Source: an uncultured Paracoccaceae bacterium (GTDB lineage: Bacteria; Pseudomonadota; Alphaproteobacteria; Rhodobacterales; Rhodobacteraceae). Taken from it: a stretch of DNA of 64,000 nucleotides. Below are positions 45,614-53,450 of this stretch, one piece after another. The position numbers and the translations under genes are program-made. Where the stretch lies: positions 186,001-250,000 of the forward strand of contig CANLYJ010000002.1 of the NCBI GenBank assembly GCA_947495295.1, in the 5' to 3' direction. The notes below the pieces were generated by a model that was not told the DNA's origin, did not search any database, and saw nothing but the letters and a program-made list of their open reading frames with translations. Position 1 is the first letter of the stretch; each line of letters starts with the position of its first letter.

Positions 45614-46780
45614 ATGCCAAGTCTACGTCTTACACGCCGCGCAGTCGATGAAGTTCCCCACCCCAAGAGCGGACAAGTGTTTTATCGCGACACTATGCTA
45701 TCGGGCTTTGGGTTACGGGTTGGGGCCAACTCCAAGGTGTTCTTTGCCGAAGGGCAGGTGAACCGATGCACGCGGCGGGTGACGATTGGCCGGGCCGATT
45801 TGTTTGCGCCGGAGATTGCCCGCAAGAAGGCACTGGTCATTCTGGGCGAGATGGCCGAAGGGCGCGACCCCAATGCCGAGAAACGCAAAGAGAAGCGGGA
45901 ACGGGTCACCGTGGAAATGGCCTTCGACCGTTTCTTCGAGGCCCGTAAGACGCTGTCCCCCAATACGGTCAGCAACTATCGCCGGTCGGAACAGCTGTAC
46001 CTTAAGGCTTGGCGCAAGAAAGAGATGAAGGAAATCACCCGCCAGATGGTTCTTAAGAAGCATCAGGAGATTGGCAAGAAACACGGCGAAACCACCGCCA
46101 ACAACGTGATGCGCCACTACCGTTCGGTCTACAATTTCATCTCCGCCACGCAGGACGACTACGCGCCCAATCCGGTGCAAATCTTGACCCAAGCTCGGGC
46201 GTGGTTCAAGGAGCGCCGCCGCCAGACCGTTGTGACCGCTGGCGATCTGCCCGCATGGTGGAAGGCAGTTATGGCGGAGCCAGTTTATTCCCGGGATTTC
46301 CTGCTGACCGCACTGTTCACGGGCATGCGCCGCAGCGAAGTGATGCAACTGCGCTGGGAGAACGTTGACCTCTCGGCCAAGACCCTTCACCTGCCGACCA
46401 CCAAGAATGGCGACCCTCTAACCCTCCCTCTGTCGGAGTTTCTGGCCGACCTGTTGGCCCAACGGCGTGAGGCGAACCCAGACTCCCCGTGGGTGTTCCC
46501 CGGACCGGGTCGTACCGGCCATCTGGTCGAAACCAAAAAGTTCCTTCTACGCGTGTCGGCCGGGTCTGGCGTCAGCTTCACCTTGCACGACCTGCGGCGC
46601 ACCTTCATCACCATCGCCGAGAGCCTCGACGTCCCCTACTACGCGCTTAAGCGCCTGCTGAACCACCGCACCAATGGAGATGTGACCGGTGGCTATATCG
46701 TGGTGAACGCCGAACGTCTGCGCGAGCCGGTCGAACTGGTGGCCAAGCGCATCCTGGAACTGAAAGAGCCACGCGACTGA
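45614..46780 (+). CDS. int: Tyrosine-type site-specific integrase
   Basis: A 388-residue integrase. The N-terminal DUF4102-like arm-binding part (GFGLRVGANSKVFF) is followed by a SAM-like core-binding domain (about 100-185). All catalytic residues are visible: Arg239 (TGMRRSE), Lys264, His325 and Arg328 (HDLRRTF), His351 (LNHRT) and Tyr361 (GGYIVV). AAGGAGGG at ideal spacing sets the start at 45614. The enzyme would recombine the element into tRNA-Thr at the anticodon loop. It is nearly 5 kb from the right end and 10 kb from the left one, an unusual central position. Confidence 0.95.
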   Translation: MPSLRLTRRAVDEVPHPKSGQVFYRDTMLSGFGLRVGANSKVFFAEGQVNRCTRRVTIGRADLFAPEIARKKALVILGEMAEGRDPNAEKRKEKRERVTVEMAFDRFFEARKTLSPNTVSNYRRSEQLYLKAWRKKEMKEITRQMVLKKHQEIGKKHGETTANNVMRHYRSVYNFISATQDDYAPNPVQILTQARAWFKERRRQTVVTAGDLPAWWKAVMAEPVYSRDFLLTALFTGMRRSEVMQLRWENVDLSAKTLHLPTTKNGDPLTLPLSEFLADLLAQRREANPDSPWVFPGPGRTGHLVETKKFLLRVSAGSGVSFTLHDLRRTFITIAESLDVPYYALKRLLNHRTNGDVTGGYIVVNAERLREPVELVAKRILELKEPRD

Positions 46781-46989
46781 CTCTCGGGTGACCCCACCCC
46801 ATCGACGGCACTCAAAGCCATGGGTGCGTTAGCCAATCCCGCTCCGAAGGAATCCGGGAGCATACCTGAACATAGAAAAGACGAGATTCATGTGTTTAAC
46901 CGGTGATCGTCCGGTTGCGCCTTCGCGCGGGCGCGCGTGGGATCTCAAGAATTTGATCAACAGCACATAGATTGAGTGGGAGTGTTACG

Positions 46990-47583
46990 ATGTCCGACAA
47001 AAGTACCGAACAGATCGAAGATAACTACGAAGATTATGCAGTTGGCACTTTGTTTGGGCGTACCTATTTGGAAAAACTGCTTCTATCCATTATCGAGGCG
47101 CACCCACTTGGTCACGATACCCCAGAAACCCGTCTTAGCGTTGCTGTCCGCGCATTGACTGGCGAAAACTCAAAAGCGGAGACTGTGAAGCAGGACGGCG
47201 ATTTGCCCGCGCTTCGACACATGGCCAGCGAGCATCATCGCGACAAAGGGAACCGATTTTTACTTTATATGAAGCATCGCAAAGACAAGTCACCACCAGA
47301 GCTTCCAAAGGTCCGCTCAGACTTGGCCCTCGCCAAGGAGGCCACTGACAAGTTCTTTGATCCTTCCAACGAACAGGCTCGAAAATCTATATACGACCGT
47401 CTACGCGAGAAATTCAGCGGTGTTTATTATCGAAAACAAGGCAAGGGCCACGGTGTCAATTTCCGCGAGTATTTTGTGTACATGGCGGTTGAGCATGATG
47501 ATGTCGCGGAAACACTTGAGGCTCAGAGCCTTGATACTATTTGCAAAGAGCTTCGCGAAAACGGTGTGAAAACCGCGCGCTAA
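46990..47583 (+). CDS. Hypothetical protein of the element (197 aa)
   Basis: Not recognised. A soluble, charged protein beginning MSDKSTEQIEDNYEDYAVG. It contains alternating helices, a His-rich stretch HMASEHHRDKGN and KGHGVNFREYFVYMAVEHDD near the end. GGGAGTG lies before the ATG. It is between the integrase and AlpA genes, all on the plus strand, and a 12-bp inverted repeat follows 11 bp after its stop. It may be a replication or regulatory accessory of the element. Confidence 0.65.
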   Translation: MSDKSTEQIEDNYEDYAVGTLFGRTYLEKLLLSIIEAHPLGHDTPETRLSVAVRALTGENSKAETVKQDGDLPALRHMASEHHRDKGNRFLLYMKHRKDKSPPELPKVRSDLALAKEATDKFFDPSNEQARKSIYDRLREKFSGVYYRKQGKGHGVNFREYFVYMAVEHDDVAETLEAQSLDTICKELRENGVKTAR

Positions 47584-47593
47584 CCGAATCCTC

Positions 47594-47630
47594 CATGTTG
47601 CGAAATAATTTAAATTTGTTTCGCAACATG
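47594..47630. promoter_or_regulatory. 12-bp perfect inverted repeat with AT-rich centre
   Basis: CATGTTGCGAAA at 47594-47605 and TTTCGCAACATG at 47619-47630 enclose the 13-bp TAATTTAAATTTG. There is no T-run after the stem, so a terminator is less likely. It lies 57 bp before the alpA-like start. It could be an operator for the AlpA-type regulator or a melting site for the primase-helicase. Confidence 0.55.
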
Positions 47631-47686
47631 GGCCGTTGCGTCATTGGCAAAGTCCTCGTCATCACAAGATGACAAAGGAGGACACA

Positions 47687-47905
47687 ATGTCCGCGCAATC
47701 ACAATTCCTAACCACAAAAGAACTGCCGGCGATCACCGGCTTTAGCGCAAGTTACTTCGAAAAAGGTCGCCATCTTGGCTACGGCCCGCGCTTTTTGCGC
47801 TCCAAGTCCGGTAGCCGCACCGGCAAAATTCTCTACCGCCGCACAGATATCGAAAGCTGGCTGGCAGATTTGGCGTGCGAACCGCAGGGAGGTGCAAATG
47901 CCTGA
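47687..47905 (+). CDS. AlpA-like helix-turn-helix regulator/excisionase
   Basis: A 72-residue DNA-binding protein of the MerR/AlpA winged-helix kind: LTTKELPAITGFSASYFEKG is the helix-turn-helix, and GKILYRRTDIESWLADL is the typical C-terminal wing with the aromatic helix. AAGGAGG is optimal for ATG 47687. In P4-like satellites and related islands, AlpA activates or excises the element. Its last eight bases overlap the primase-helicase start. Confidence 0.88.
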   Translation: MSAQSQFLTTKELPAITGFSASYFEKGRHLGYGPRFLRSKSGSRTGKILYRRTDIESWLADLACEPQGGANA

Positions 47906-50288
47906 TGCTGGAAGAACCTCAAGTCCCGTTTTGGCGCTCGTTCAGCAAATAGCAGAACTTGGAAATCCAACAGTGCACGCAACTTACAATCCGAAAGGAA
48001 AGGCAAAGTACCAGCCCAGAAAGGCTGAAATCACAAAGGAGGTTATTCATGCGCATCTAAACGGGGAGCAGCCAATTGGCTGCTACTTCGTTTTGGGTGA
48101 GCACACTCAAGTTGCTGTAATCGACTTCGATGACCATGATAGCTCCATGACTTGGGACGATATGGCAGAAGCCGCAAAGCCCATCGTGGATAGTTTGAAG
48201 AGTATAGGTCTGAAACCTTTGTGTTGTCGTTCCGGTGGTGGCGCAGGTCTACACATCTGGCTGGTTTGGCAATTGCCGCAATCGGCAAAGCTGATGAAAG
48301 AATTTCTTCGCCATCACGTATCTACCTGTGGCTTCAAGTACGGCACAAAAGGTGTGTTGGATGCGGAAGTTGAGGTGTTTCCGAAAAATGATCGCGTCCG
48401 TGAGGGCAGTTTGGGCAACCTAGTCGCCCTGCCTTACGCGCGGAAATCCGTGCCTCTGGATGCCAATCTAAAACCGATACCGTGGGAGAGTTTTGTCGCG
48501 CCTTCGCTGAGTACTTTTTTCAACCCAGATGTGTCTACGATCTACAAACCGCCAGCGCAGAAGGCGAAGAAAGCGCAAAAACCGCCGAAGGTGACTCCAG
48601 TCGGTCAAATCTCAAGTGAGGTATTGCCGGGCGACGAAAATGAAGTCCGCGAAGCGCTCAAATATGTTGATGCTGACGACTATGAAATCTGGATCAGATT
48701 TGGCTTAGCATTGAAGAACAGCTTGGGCGTTGCGGCCTTCGAAATCTGGAACGAATGGTCGAGGTCATCTGCCAAATATGAAAGCTATGAGAAATCGATC
48801 GAAATTTGGGAAGGGTTGGAGCCTGATGGCAGCTTGACGATTGGCACCGTGTTTCAGCTTGCCAAAGACCGTGGCTGGGAAGGTCCCTCCAATGCCATTG
48901 TACGGGAAATGAACGCCCGGTTTGGCATCCTGACATATGGCTCAACAACCAGAGTTATTCTCAAAGAATCCACTAGTACCGAGGTGCTGACGTGGCTGGG
49001 CAAAGGTGCATTTGAAGACAGGATGGCGCCGGAAAAGTTTCCTGTGACGGACGACAACGGTAATACTACTTGGCGACCGAAATCGCGGTTTTGGCTACAG
49101 CATCGTCTTGCGGCACACTACCACAAAGTGGACTTTGACCCTTCGCTGCCTCCTGGTCACAACGGGCGCTCTTGGAACATGTGGCGGGGGTTCGCAGTAA
49201 ATCCCAAAGCTGGGGACTGGTCGAAACTGAAAGACCACATTCTCGATAACATCTGCGACGGGAACCAAGAATACTTCCAATGGATGCTGAACTGGATGGC
49301 CTTGGGTGTCCAGCAACCAGCACTGGTGATCGGAACCGCACCGGTGCTCAAGGGGCTACCGGGAACCGGTAAAGGTGTACTCGCCAATGCCTATGGTCGG
49401 ATTTGGATGCCGCACTTTGTTTCGATCACAAAAGACGACCATGTAAGGGGCCGCTTCAATCAGCATCTCGAAGGACGGCGGTTTGTCTATGTCGATGAAG
49501 CGATGTTCGGCGGGGATCGCAAGAATGCCGGGGTCATCAAGACCATGTTGACCGAGCCGCAAATTATGATCGAGCGAAAGGGCGTCGATCCGATCTGGCT
49601 CGATAACCACATGATATTCATGATCACCTCGAACGAACGTTCTGTTGTGCCTGCAGATATCGGTGACCGCCGCTGGCAGGTCTTCGAGGTATCTGACGGC
49701 AAACGCGAAGATAAGACGTACTTCTCGGAAATCATGAGCCAGATGAAATCTGGTGGCTACGAGGCAATGCTGCACGAATTGCTGGAACGGGACATTTCCG
49801 AAGGTCCAGACCCTCGCAAGACGATCCGTACACCCGAACTGTTTGATCAGATTATCCAAGCCCAAGGGCCGGTAGAGAAGTATATCTACCAGTTTCTTGA
49901 CACAGGCATCTTGCCGCAACCGGAAGCGAAGGGAAACGGACCCGGCGTCACGACTATTGCGGCCATGTTTTCGGAAATGAAGCGCACCCAACCAAACGCC
50001 CAGTATGTCCATGAAACCTTGTTTGGACGTGATCTAGGTAAGATTTTTACTGGAATCAGGAAGGTCCAAAGCGGAAAGTTCATCACCGGTTACGGCAAGT
50101 ACGGCGAACCTGTGGCAGAGCGTTCAATGCGCTACCATTTTCCTCCTTTGCGAGATTGTCGCCGGATGTTCGAAGACTTTATCGGTCAACCAATCCCGTG
50201 GTCGAAAGAGACGGACGAGTGGTTGGGTGATATCGATCCCGCCCATGATTACAGTGGCCTTGAGAGAGGTGGCGGTACGCCGTTTTGA
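47898..50288 (+). CDS. Element replication protein: archaeo-eukaryotic primase plus SF3-like helicase
   Basis: A 796-residue fusion. The N-terminal primase-polymerase domain shows VIDFDDHD with Asp76 and Asp78, and GGGAGLHIW with His119. A PriCT-type linker (IWIRFGLALKNSLG and FEIWNEWSR) follows at about 260-300. The helicase has Walker A GLPGTGKG at 486-493, VYVDEAMFGGD as Walker B and MIFMITSNERSVVP as the sensor region, as in DUF5906/P4-type helicases. GGGAGG before ATG 47898 sets the start; the open frame runs 41 codons further left through the alpA gene. It would start and unwind replication of the excised element. Confidence 0.9.
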   Translation: MPDAGRTSSPVLALVQQIAELGNPTVHATYNPKGKAKYQPRKAEITKEVIHAHLNGEQPIGCYFVLGEHTQVAVIDFDDHDSSMTWDDMAEAAKPIVDSLKSIGLKPLCCRSGGGAGLHIWLVWQLPQSAKLMKEFLRHHVSTCGFKYGTKGVLDAEVEVFPKNDRVREGSLGNLVALPYARKSVPLDANLKPIPWESFVAPSLSTFFNPDVSTIYKPPAQKAKKAQKPPKVTPVGQISSEVLPGDENEVREALKYVDADDYEIWIRFGLALKNSLGVAAFEIWNEWSRSSAKYESYEKSIEIWEGLEPDGSLTIGTVFQLAKDRGWEGPSNAIVREMNARFGILTYGSTTRVILKESTSTEVLTWLGKGAFEDRMAPEKFPVTDDNGNTTWRPKSRFWLQHRLAAHYHKVDFDPSLPPGHNGRSWNMWRGFAVNPKAGDWSKLKDHILDNICDGNQEYFQWMLNWMALGVQQPALVIGTAPVLKGLPGTGKGVLANAYGRIWMPHFVSITKDDHVRGRFNQHLEGRRFVYVDEAMFGGDRKNAGVIKTMLTEPQIMIERKGVDPIWLDNHMIFMITSNERSVVPADIGDRRWQVFEVSDGKREDKTYFSEIMSQMKSGGYEAMLHELLERDISEGPDPRKTIRTPELFDQIIQAQGPVEKYIYQFLDTGILPQPEAKGNGPGVTTIAAMFSEMKRTQPNAQYVHETLFGRDLGKIFTGIRKVQSGKFITGYGKYGEPVAERSMRYHFPPLRDCRRMFEDFIGQPIPWSKETDEWLGDIDPAHDYSGLERGGGTPF

Positions 50289-50542
50289 TATAGGTGAAAT
50301 AGGCAAACAGGGCGGCTTTGGATCGCCCTCTCTTGTGCTGTCGTGGTGGTCACCAATTCAGCCAATACACCCTATACTTCCTATACGAGTACCTCTTTTT
50401 TCTTCCTCCCTGCGCAAGGGAAATGAGCGAAACTTGAGGGCTGAGCAGCGGCGGTTTTAGCGTATGCGGAGGGTATACCTCCGGGCGGCCCACTAAGCCA
50501 CTCGAAGGACGCCTGAGGACGTGTGGTAGTGCCTTTTTGGAC
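50289..50542. other. Intergenic region after the primase gene, with hairpins
   Basis: AGGGCG/CGCCCT stem at 50309-50329 is a possible weak terminator for the primase gene. A second stem CGGAGG/CCTCCG with loop GTATA lies at 50467-50483. CCTATAC is repeated near 50370-50384. No gene was found. Confidence 0.4.
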
Positions 50543-51268
50543 TTACCCTTGCACATCCAAGGTCAGCGTGCGCCAGCTACCGCGCGCCGGGAAATACTCT
50601 GTCGTTCCTGTGAATGTGCCGCGTATCATCGCTCCGAAACTATTTTGGGCATCGAAGTGTCCGACGACTTGATAGATGCAGTTTCCCATGTTTCGTGTCC
50701 CCACGCCGAAGCGCCCCGGAAATTCCGCCGTCGATGGCGCGCGCAGTGACCGGCGTACATCTTCTTGGATCATAACATAGGCCAGCGCAGTCTTTTCGTT
50801 GGAGCATTCGGCAAGTCGGTCAGCTTGGGCTTGCGCGGCACGTCTTGCGGCCTCCGCTGCATGGGCTTCCGGGTCTAAGTCGCGCAACTCGGCAAACCAT
50901 CTGTCCGCGTCCACGTCGCGTAGTTCTTGCAGGTACGCAGCGGGATCACTTTCGCGGAGGTCGGACCAACGCGCCTCGCGTTGTTCTTCAAACAAGACCG
51001 CTCCTTGCAAAGAGAAGAACCCGGCGACGATCACAAACAGTAAGGCTTTGCCGCGATGGCGGAAATGCGGAACACCTTTGCCAGTGATCAGAGTAAAGGC
51101 GAACACGCAGAATAGCAGCATTGCCACCAAGGTTTGGGCGGTCACGTTGCTCTGCTGGAGCAGATACAGGGCAAAACCAAAAGCGATAAGTTCCAAAATC
51201 AATATCTGGGAACGCACAAAGGTACCGACGACGGTTGTTCCCTGTTTCTTCAAATCAACGTTGCTCAT
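50543..51268 (-). CDS. Membrane protein of the element, hypothetical (241 aa)
   Basis: A 241-residue protein with three predicted transmembrane helices: ILILELIAFGFALYLLQQ, TLVAMLLFCVFAFTLIT and ALLFVIVAGFFSLQGAVLF. A charged helical segment with repeats (YLQELRDVDADRWFAELRDL) follows. The C-terminal domain has RRSLRAPSTAEFPG with NSFGAMIRG, a module I know from many uncharacterised secreted or anchored proteins. GAGGAGCC sets ATG 51268. A strongly structured leader precedes it. It lies at the right end of the element, on the strand opposite to the replication genes. A role in exclusion or defence is possible but unsupported. Confidence 0.7.
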   Translation of the reverse strand: MSNVDLKKQGTTVVGTFVRSQILILELIAFGFALYLLQQSNVTAQTLVAMLLFCVFAFTLITGKGVPHFRHRGKALLFVIVAGFFSLQGAVLFEEQREARWSDLRESDPAAYLQELRDVDADRWFAELRDLDPEAHAAEAARRAAQAQADRLAECSNEKTALAYVMIQEDVRRSLRAPSTAEFPGRFGVGTRNMGNCIYQVVGHFDAQNSFGAMIRGTFTGTTEYFPARGSWRTLTLDVQG

Positions 51269-51274
51269 AACGGC

Positions 51275-51470
51275 TCCTCTACTAACGAAATCGGCCACCA
51301 GAGTTACCTCTGGCAGCCGGGGAGTTAGTAAGCCGCCGTCAGACGACCGCGTTGGCCTTTAGGCCGAAGCCCTGGACATACGCCAGCGCCTCCCCGACCA
51401 TAGGGTTCGAGGAGGTATCGTTGCGGTCGATACCGACCGCTGACGGCGGGGTTACTACGCCCCGAGATCG
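51275..51470 (-). promoter_or_regulatory. Highly structured leader region, candidate regulatory RNA or coding remnant
   Basis: Several nested stems can form: TACTAAC/GTTAGTA (51280-51286 with 51324-51330) around CGGC/GCCG and CCAGAG/CTCTGG; then CCGCCGTCAG with CTGACGGCGG (51333-51342 and 51440-51449) enclosing GCGGTC/GACCGC and GGCC/GGCC hairpins. It ends directly at the ribosome site of the membrane-protein gene. Read on the minus strand, a 33-codon stretch without start codon (VGIDRNDTSSNPMVGEALAY and onward) also looks protein-like, so a decayed gene is the alternative. Confidence 0.4.
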
Positions 51471-51588
51471 GCTCTGTTTGCCAATCCTGAGCGCAGCCTA
51501 GCCCGTATGTCCGAAAATCGAAAGCGCAAAACGTCACCTTACGGGCTTGCCGAAGGTGTTGATTCCAGTGCTTAATTTGGTTGTGTTG

Positions 51589-51642
51589 TGAGAAGAGTGG
51601 TGCCTCAAGAGGGACTCGAACCCCCGACCTTGTCCTTACGAA
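51589..51642. repeat. attR-type 54-bp direct repeat inside tRNA-Thr
   Basis: Identical to 35331-35384. It supplies positions 32-76 of the intact tRNA-Thr and nine bases of flank, so the element restores the tRNA it enters. Confidence 0.93.
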
Positions 51643-51673
51643 GGACCTGCTCTACCAGCTGAGCTATTGAGGC
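51598..51673 (-). tRNA. tRNA-Thr (anticodon CGU)
   Basis: A 76-nt cloverleaf with encoded CCA. The acceptor stem GCCTCAA pairs with TTGAGGC, the D arm is GCTC/GAGC, the anticodon loop is TTCGTAA with anticodon CGT, and the T arm is GGGGG/CCCTC with TTCGAGT. The anticodon stem has four good pairs and a G27-A43 mismatch. Its 3' half is contributed by the integrated element. The gene reads ACG codons. Confidence 0.95.
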
Positions 51674-51948
51674 CTTCTTCTCTTTTCCGCGGCCCTACTA
51701 TGGCCCTACTAATTACTGTGCGCCTTCTCTAACTCACTGGTCCTAAACGTCAATCGCGGACCGACCCGCTACTTACGAAGGACCTGCTCTACCAGCTGAG
51801 CTATTGAGGCCTTCTTCTCTTTTTTGCAGCCCAACCATTGCCTTACGAGTTGGTACGCGTCTTTTTCAGTTCACCGGTCTCAAACGTCAATCGTAGATCG
51901 GTCGGCTAGCTGTGAATGACGTGCTCTACCTTTTAAGCTACTACGGTC
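51635..51948. repeat. Tandem array of decaying tRNA-Thr 5' halves (unit about 137 bp)
   Basis: The intact tRNA 5' half with its upstream flank (51635-51686) is repeated at 51772-51824, again truncated exactly after position 39 in the anticodon loop. A third, clearly degenerate copy of the same half lies at 51910-51948. Between the copies are related spacers that share CAAACGTCAATCG. The youngest spacer contains GGCCCTACTA twice (51691-51700 and 51702-51711), like the GCCCTACTAA pair at the left end of the element. Confidence 0.8.
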
Positions 51949-51990
51949 TGACCCGCGCCTGTTAGCATTCCTGAATTTTGGTGGAAAGCA

Positions 51991-53439
51991 CTACTTGTCC
52001 GCGACTTCTTCCAAAACCTCTGCCTCGACGATCTCTGTTGTGGCAGGCAATTGCTCTTCTTTCTCCTGCCCGACGATCAGCGGCAGCATTTCGGTTCCTG
52101 CGGGCATGGCTACATCGGTTGCTGGCGGTGTTTTCCAGGCCAGTGTGTCGAATGATTTGCAGTTGTCGCAAGTCGCCGACCATGTCGCGTGGATGTGCTG
52201 ACAATTGTCACAGATCCATTGCGGGCCGCGTGGTGCGGTCAGGGCGCGGGTCAGCCATCCACGTACGACTGAATCGTCGGCACCTTCGCCACGTTCGATC
52301 GCTGCCATCAAGGTCAGGTTACGCGCGGTGGCGTCGGTTTCGACCAGATCGCCAAGCGCGCGTTTGGCCGCCGGGAAATCTTCGGCAGAGATGTTCAGCT
52401 CGGCCAACAGCATCTTGGTTTCGGGATGATCAGGCATTGGTTTGATCAGGGCCCGGAACCGTTTCAGCCGTGCCTCTGCATTCTCGTCAGGCACAATCTC
52501 GGCAAAAGCCGCGGCAAGATCGGGATGCGGTTGCACGCTCCAGGCTTTGGTCAGCACCCGGGTCGCATAGCGGGCGTTGCCATCGGCGATATAACCACGC
52601 GCGGCCATGACGGCAGCCGGGATCAGATCGGGGGACAGACGATTAGCCTCGATTGCGGCCTCGCGTGCTTCAACAGATTTTCCGTCCTCCATCACGTCGC
52701 GGGCTGCGGACAGTGCCAGCACAGCGTCGCGCCGTTTATGGACATCACGGGGCAGGCTGCCGGATTTCAATTTGGCGCCCAAAGTCTCGCGGGCACCAGC
52801 CCAGTCAGCCTTGTCGGCCTGTAGTTTCAGCAACACATCCTGGGTTTCTTCGTGACGTGGTTTCAAGGCAAAGGCTTTCTTGGCCAGCGCCAATGCGGTG
52901 TCGGTATCCCCGTCCGAAAGTTTCTGTTTCATGATGCCGCGCACTCCGACAAATCGGGTCTTTTCATCCGACAACAGTTGTTTGTACGTGTCTTCGGCCT
53001 TGCGACGGTCGCCGGTCAGTTCTGCAGCTTGCGCAGTCAGCAGGTTCGTCAATTGCGGTTGTTGCAGGTATTTTTCGGCGCGCGCGGCCTTGGTCATCGC
53101 CAGATGCCCTTCGCCGGATGCCAAGGCCATCATTCCTTCGGACAGCGCCTCATACCCTTTGCGTTCGCGATTGCGGTCGAAATAGCGCGAGATTGCCGTT
53201 TCGTCCCCATTCAGAAATTTGAACGTGGCGACCAACAGCGTAAGAAGCTTGAGCCCCAACCACACCGCCACGACCAACGCGACCAATGCAAAGACGATTT
53301 CAATCGGGCTGAGCGTGAATGAAATTCCGGCGACGGCTATCGTCGCCCCGCCGTCCACGTCCATCAACATGGTGCCGCCGTATGTCAACGCCGTCACGGC
53401 AGCGACAAAAACCAGAATTTTGATCAAAGACCAGAGCAT
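51991..53439 (-). CDS. hemY: HemY-like TPR membrane protein
   Basis: A 482-residue protein with two N-terminal helices (LIKILVFVAAVTALTYGG and EIVFALVALVVAVWLGL), the HemY_N pattern, then TPR-like helical repeats (about 110-420). The C-terminal CDNCQHIHATWSATCDNC is a zinc-ribbon-like Cys pair set, usual in alphaproteobacterial members. This is the enterobacterial-type HemY of unknown function in haem synthesis, not the Gram-positive oxidase of the same name. It follows the mitofilin gene by 11 bp in the hemD-mic60-hemY cluster. Confidence 0.9.
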   Translation of the reverse strand: MLWSLIKILVFVAAVTALTYGGTMLMDVDGGATIAVAGISFTLSPIEIVFALVALVVAVWLGLKLLTLLVATFKFLNGDETAISRYFDRNRERKGYEALSEGMMALASGEGHLAMTKAARAEKYLQQPQLTNLLTAQAAELTGDRRKAEDTYKQLLSDEKTRFVGVRGIMKQKLSDGDTDTALALAKKAFALKPRHEETQDVLLKLQADKADWAGARETLGAKLKSGSLPRDVHKRRDAVLALSAARDVMEDGKSVEAREAAIEANRLSPDLIPAAVMAARGYIADGNARYATRVLTKAWSVQPHPDLAAAFAEIVPDENAEARLKRFRALIKPMPDHPETKMLLAELNISAEDFPAAKRALGDLVETDATARNLTLMAAIERGEGADDSVVRGWLTRALTAPRGPQWICDNCQHIHATWSATCDNCKSFDTLAWKTPPATDVAMPAGTEMLPLIVGQEKEEQLPATTEIVEAEVLEEVADK

Positions 53440-53450
53440 ATGTGTCGCCT

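Larger units (their letters stand above)
35331..51642. mobile_element. 16.3-kb integrated element in tRNA-Thr, phage-satellite-like, with defence cargo
   Basis: Bounded by 54-bp identical direct repeats, one inside the intact tRNA-Thr gene and one a truncated tRNA copy. Inside are a tyrosine integrase, an AlpA-like regulator and a primase-helicase, the core set of phage satellites and similar elements, but no capsid, terminase, conjugation or partition genes. Cargo lies mainly between the left repeat and the integrase: a DGQQR-HEPN-HEPN operon and a methyltransferase/McrB/DUF2357/Vsr module. The left cargo genes are clearly more AT-rich than the flanking chromosome, which fits recent acquisition. 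The integrase is central, not next to an end. Confidence 0.88.

Noticed and set aside
45379..45666. Minus-strand 95-codon frame overlapping the integrase start
   Set aside because: Covers the integrase ribosome site and start on the other strand, with no start signal of its own.
51325..51537. Seventy-codon minus-strand frame at the right end of the element
   Set aside because: Runs through a set of strong inverted repeats and has no convincing start; the structured leader explains the sequence better.
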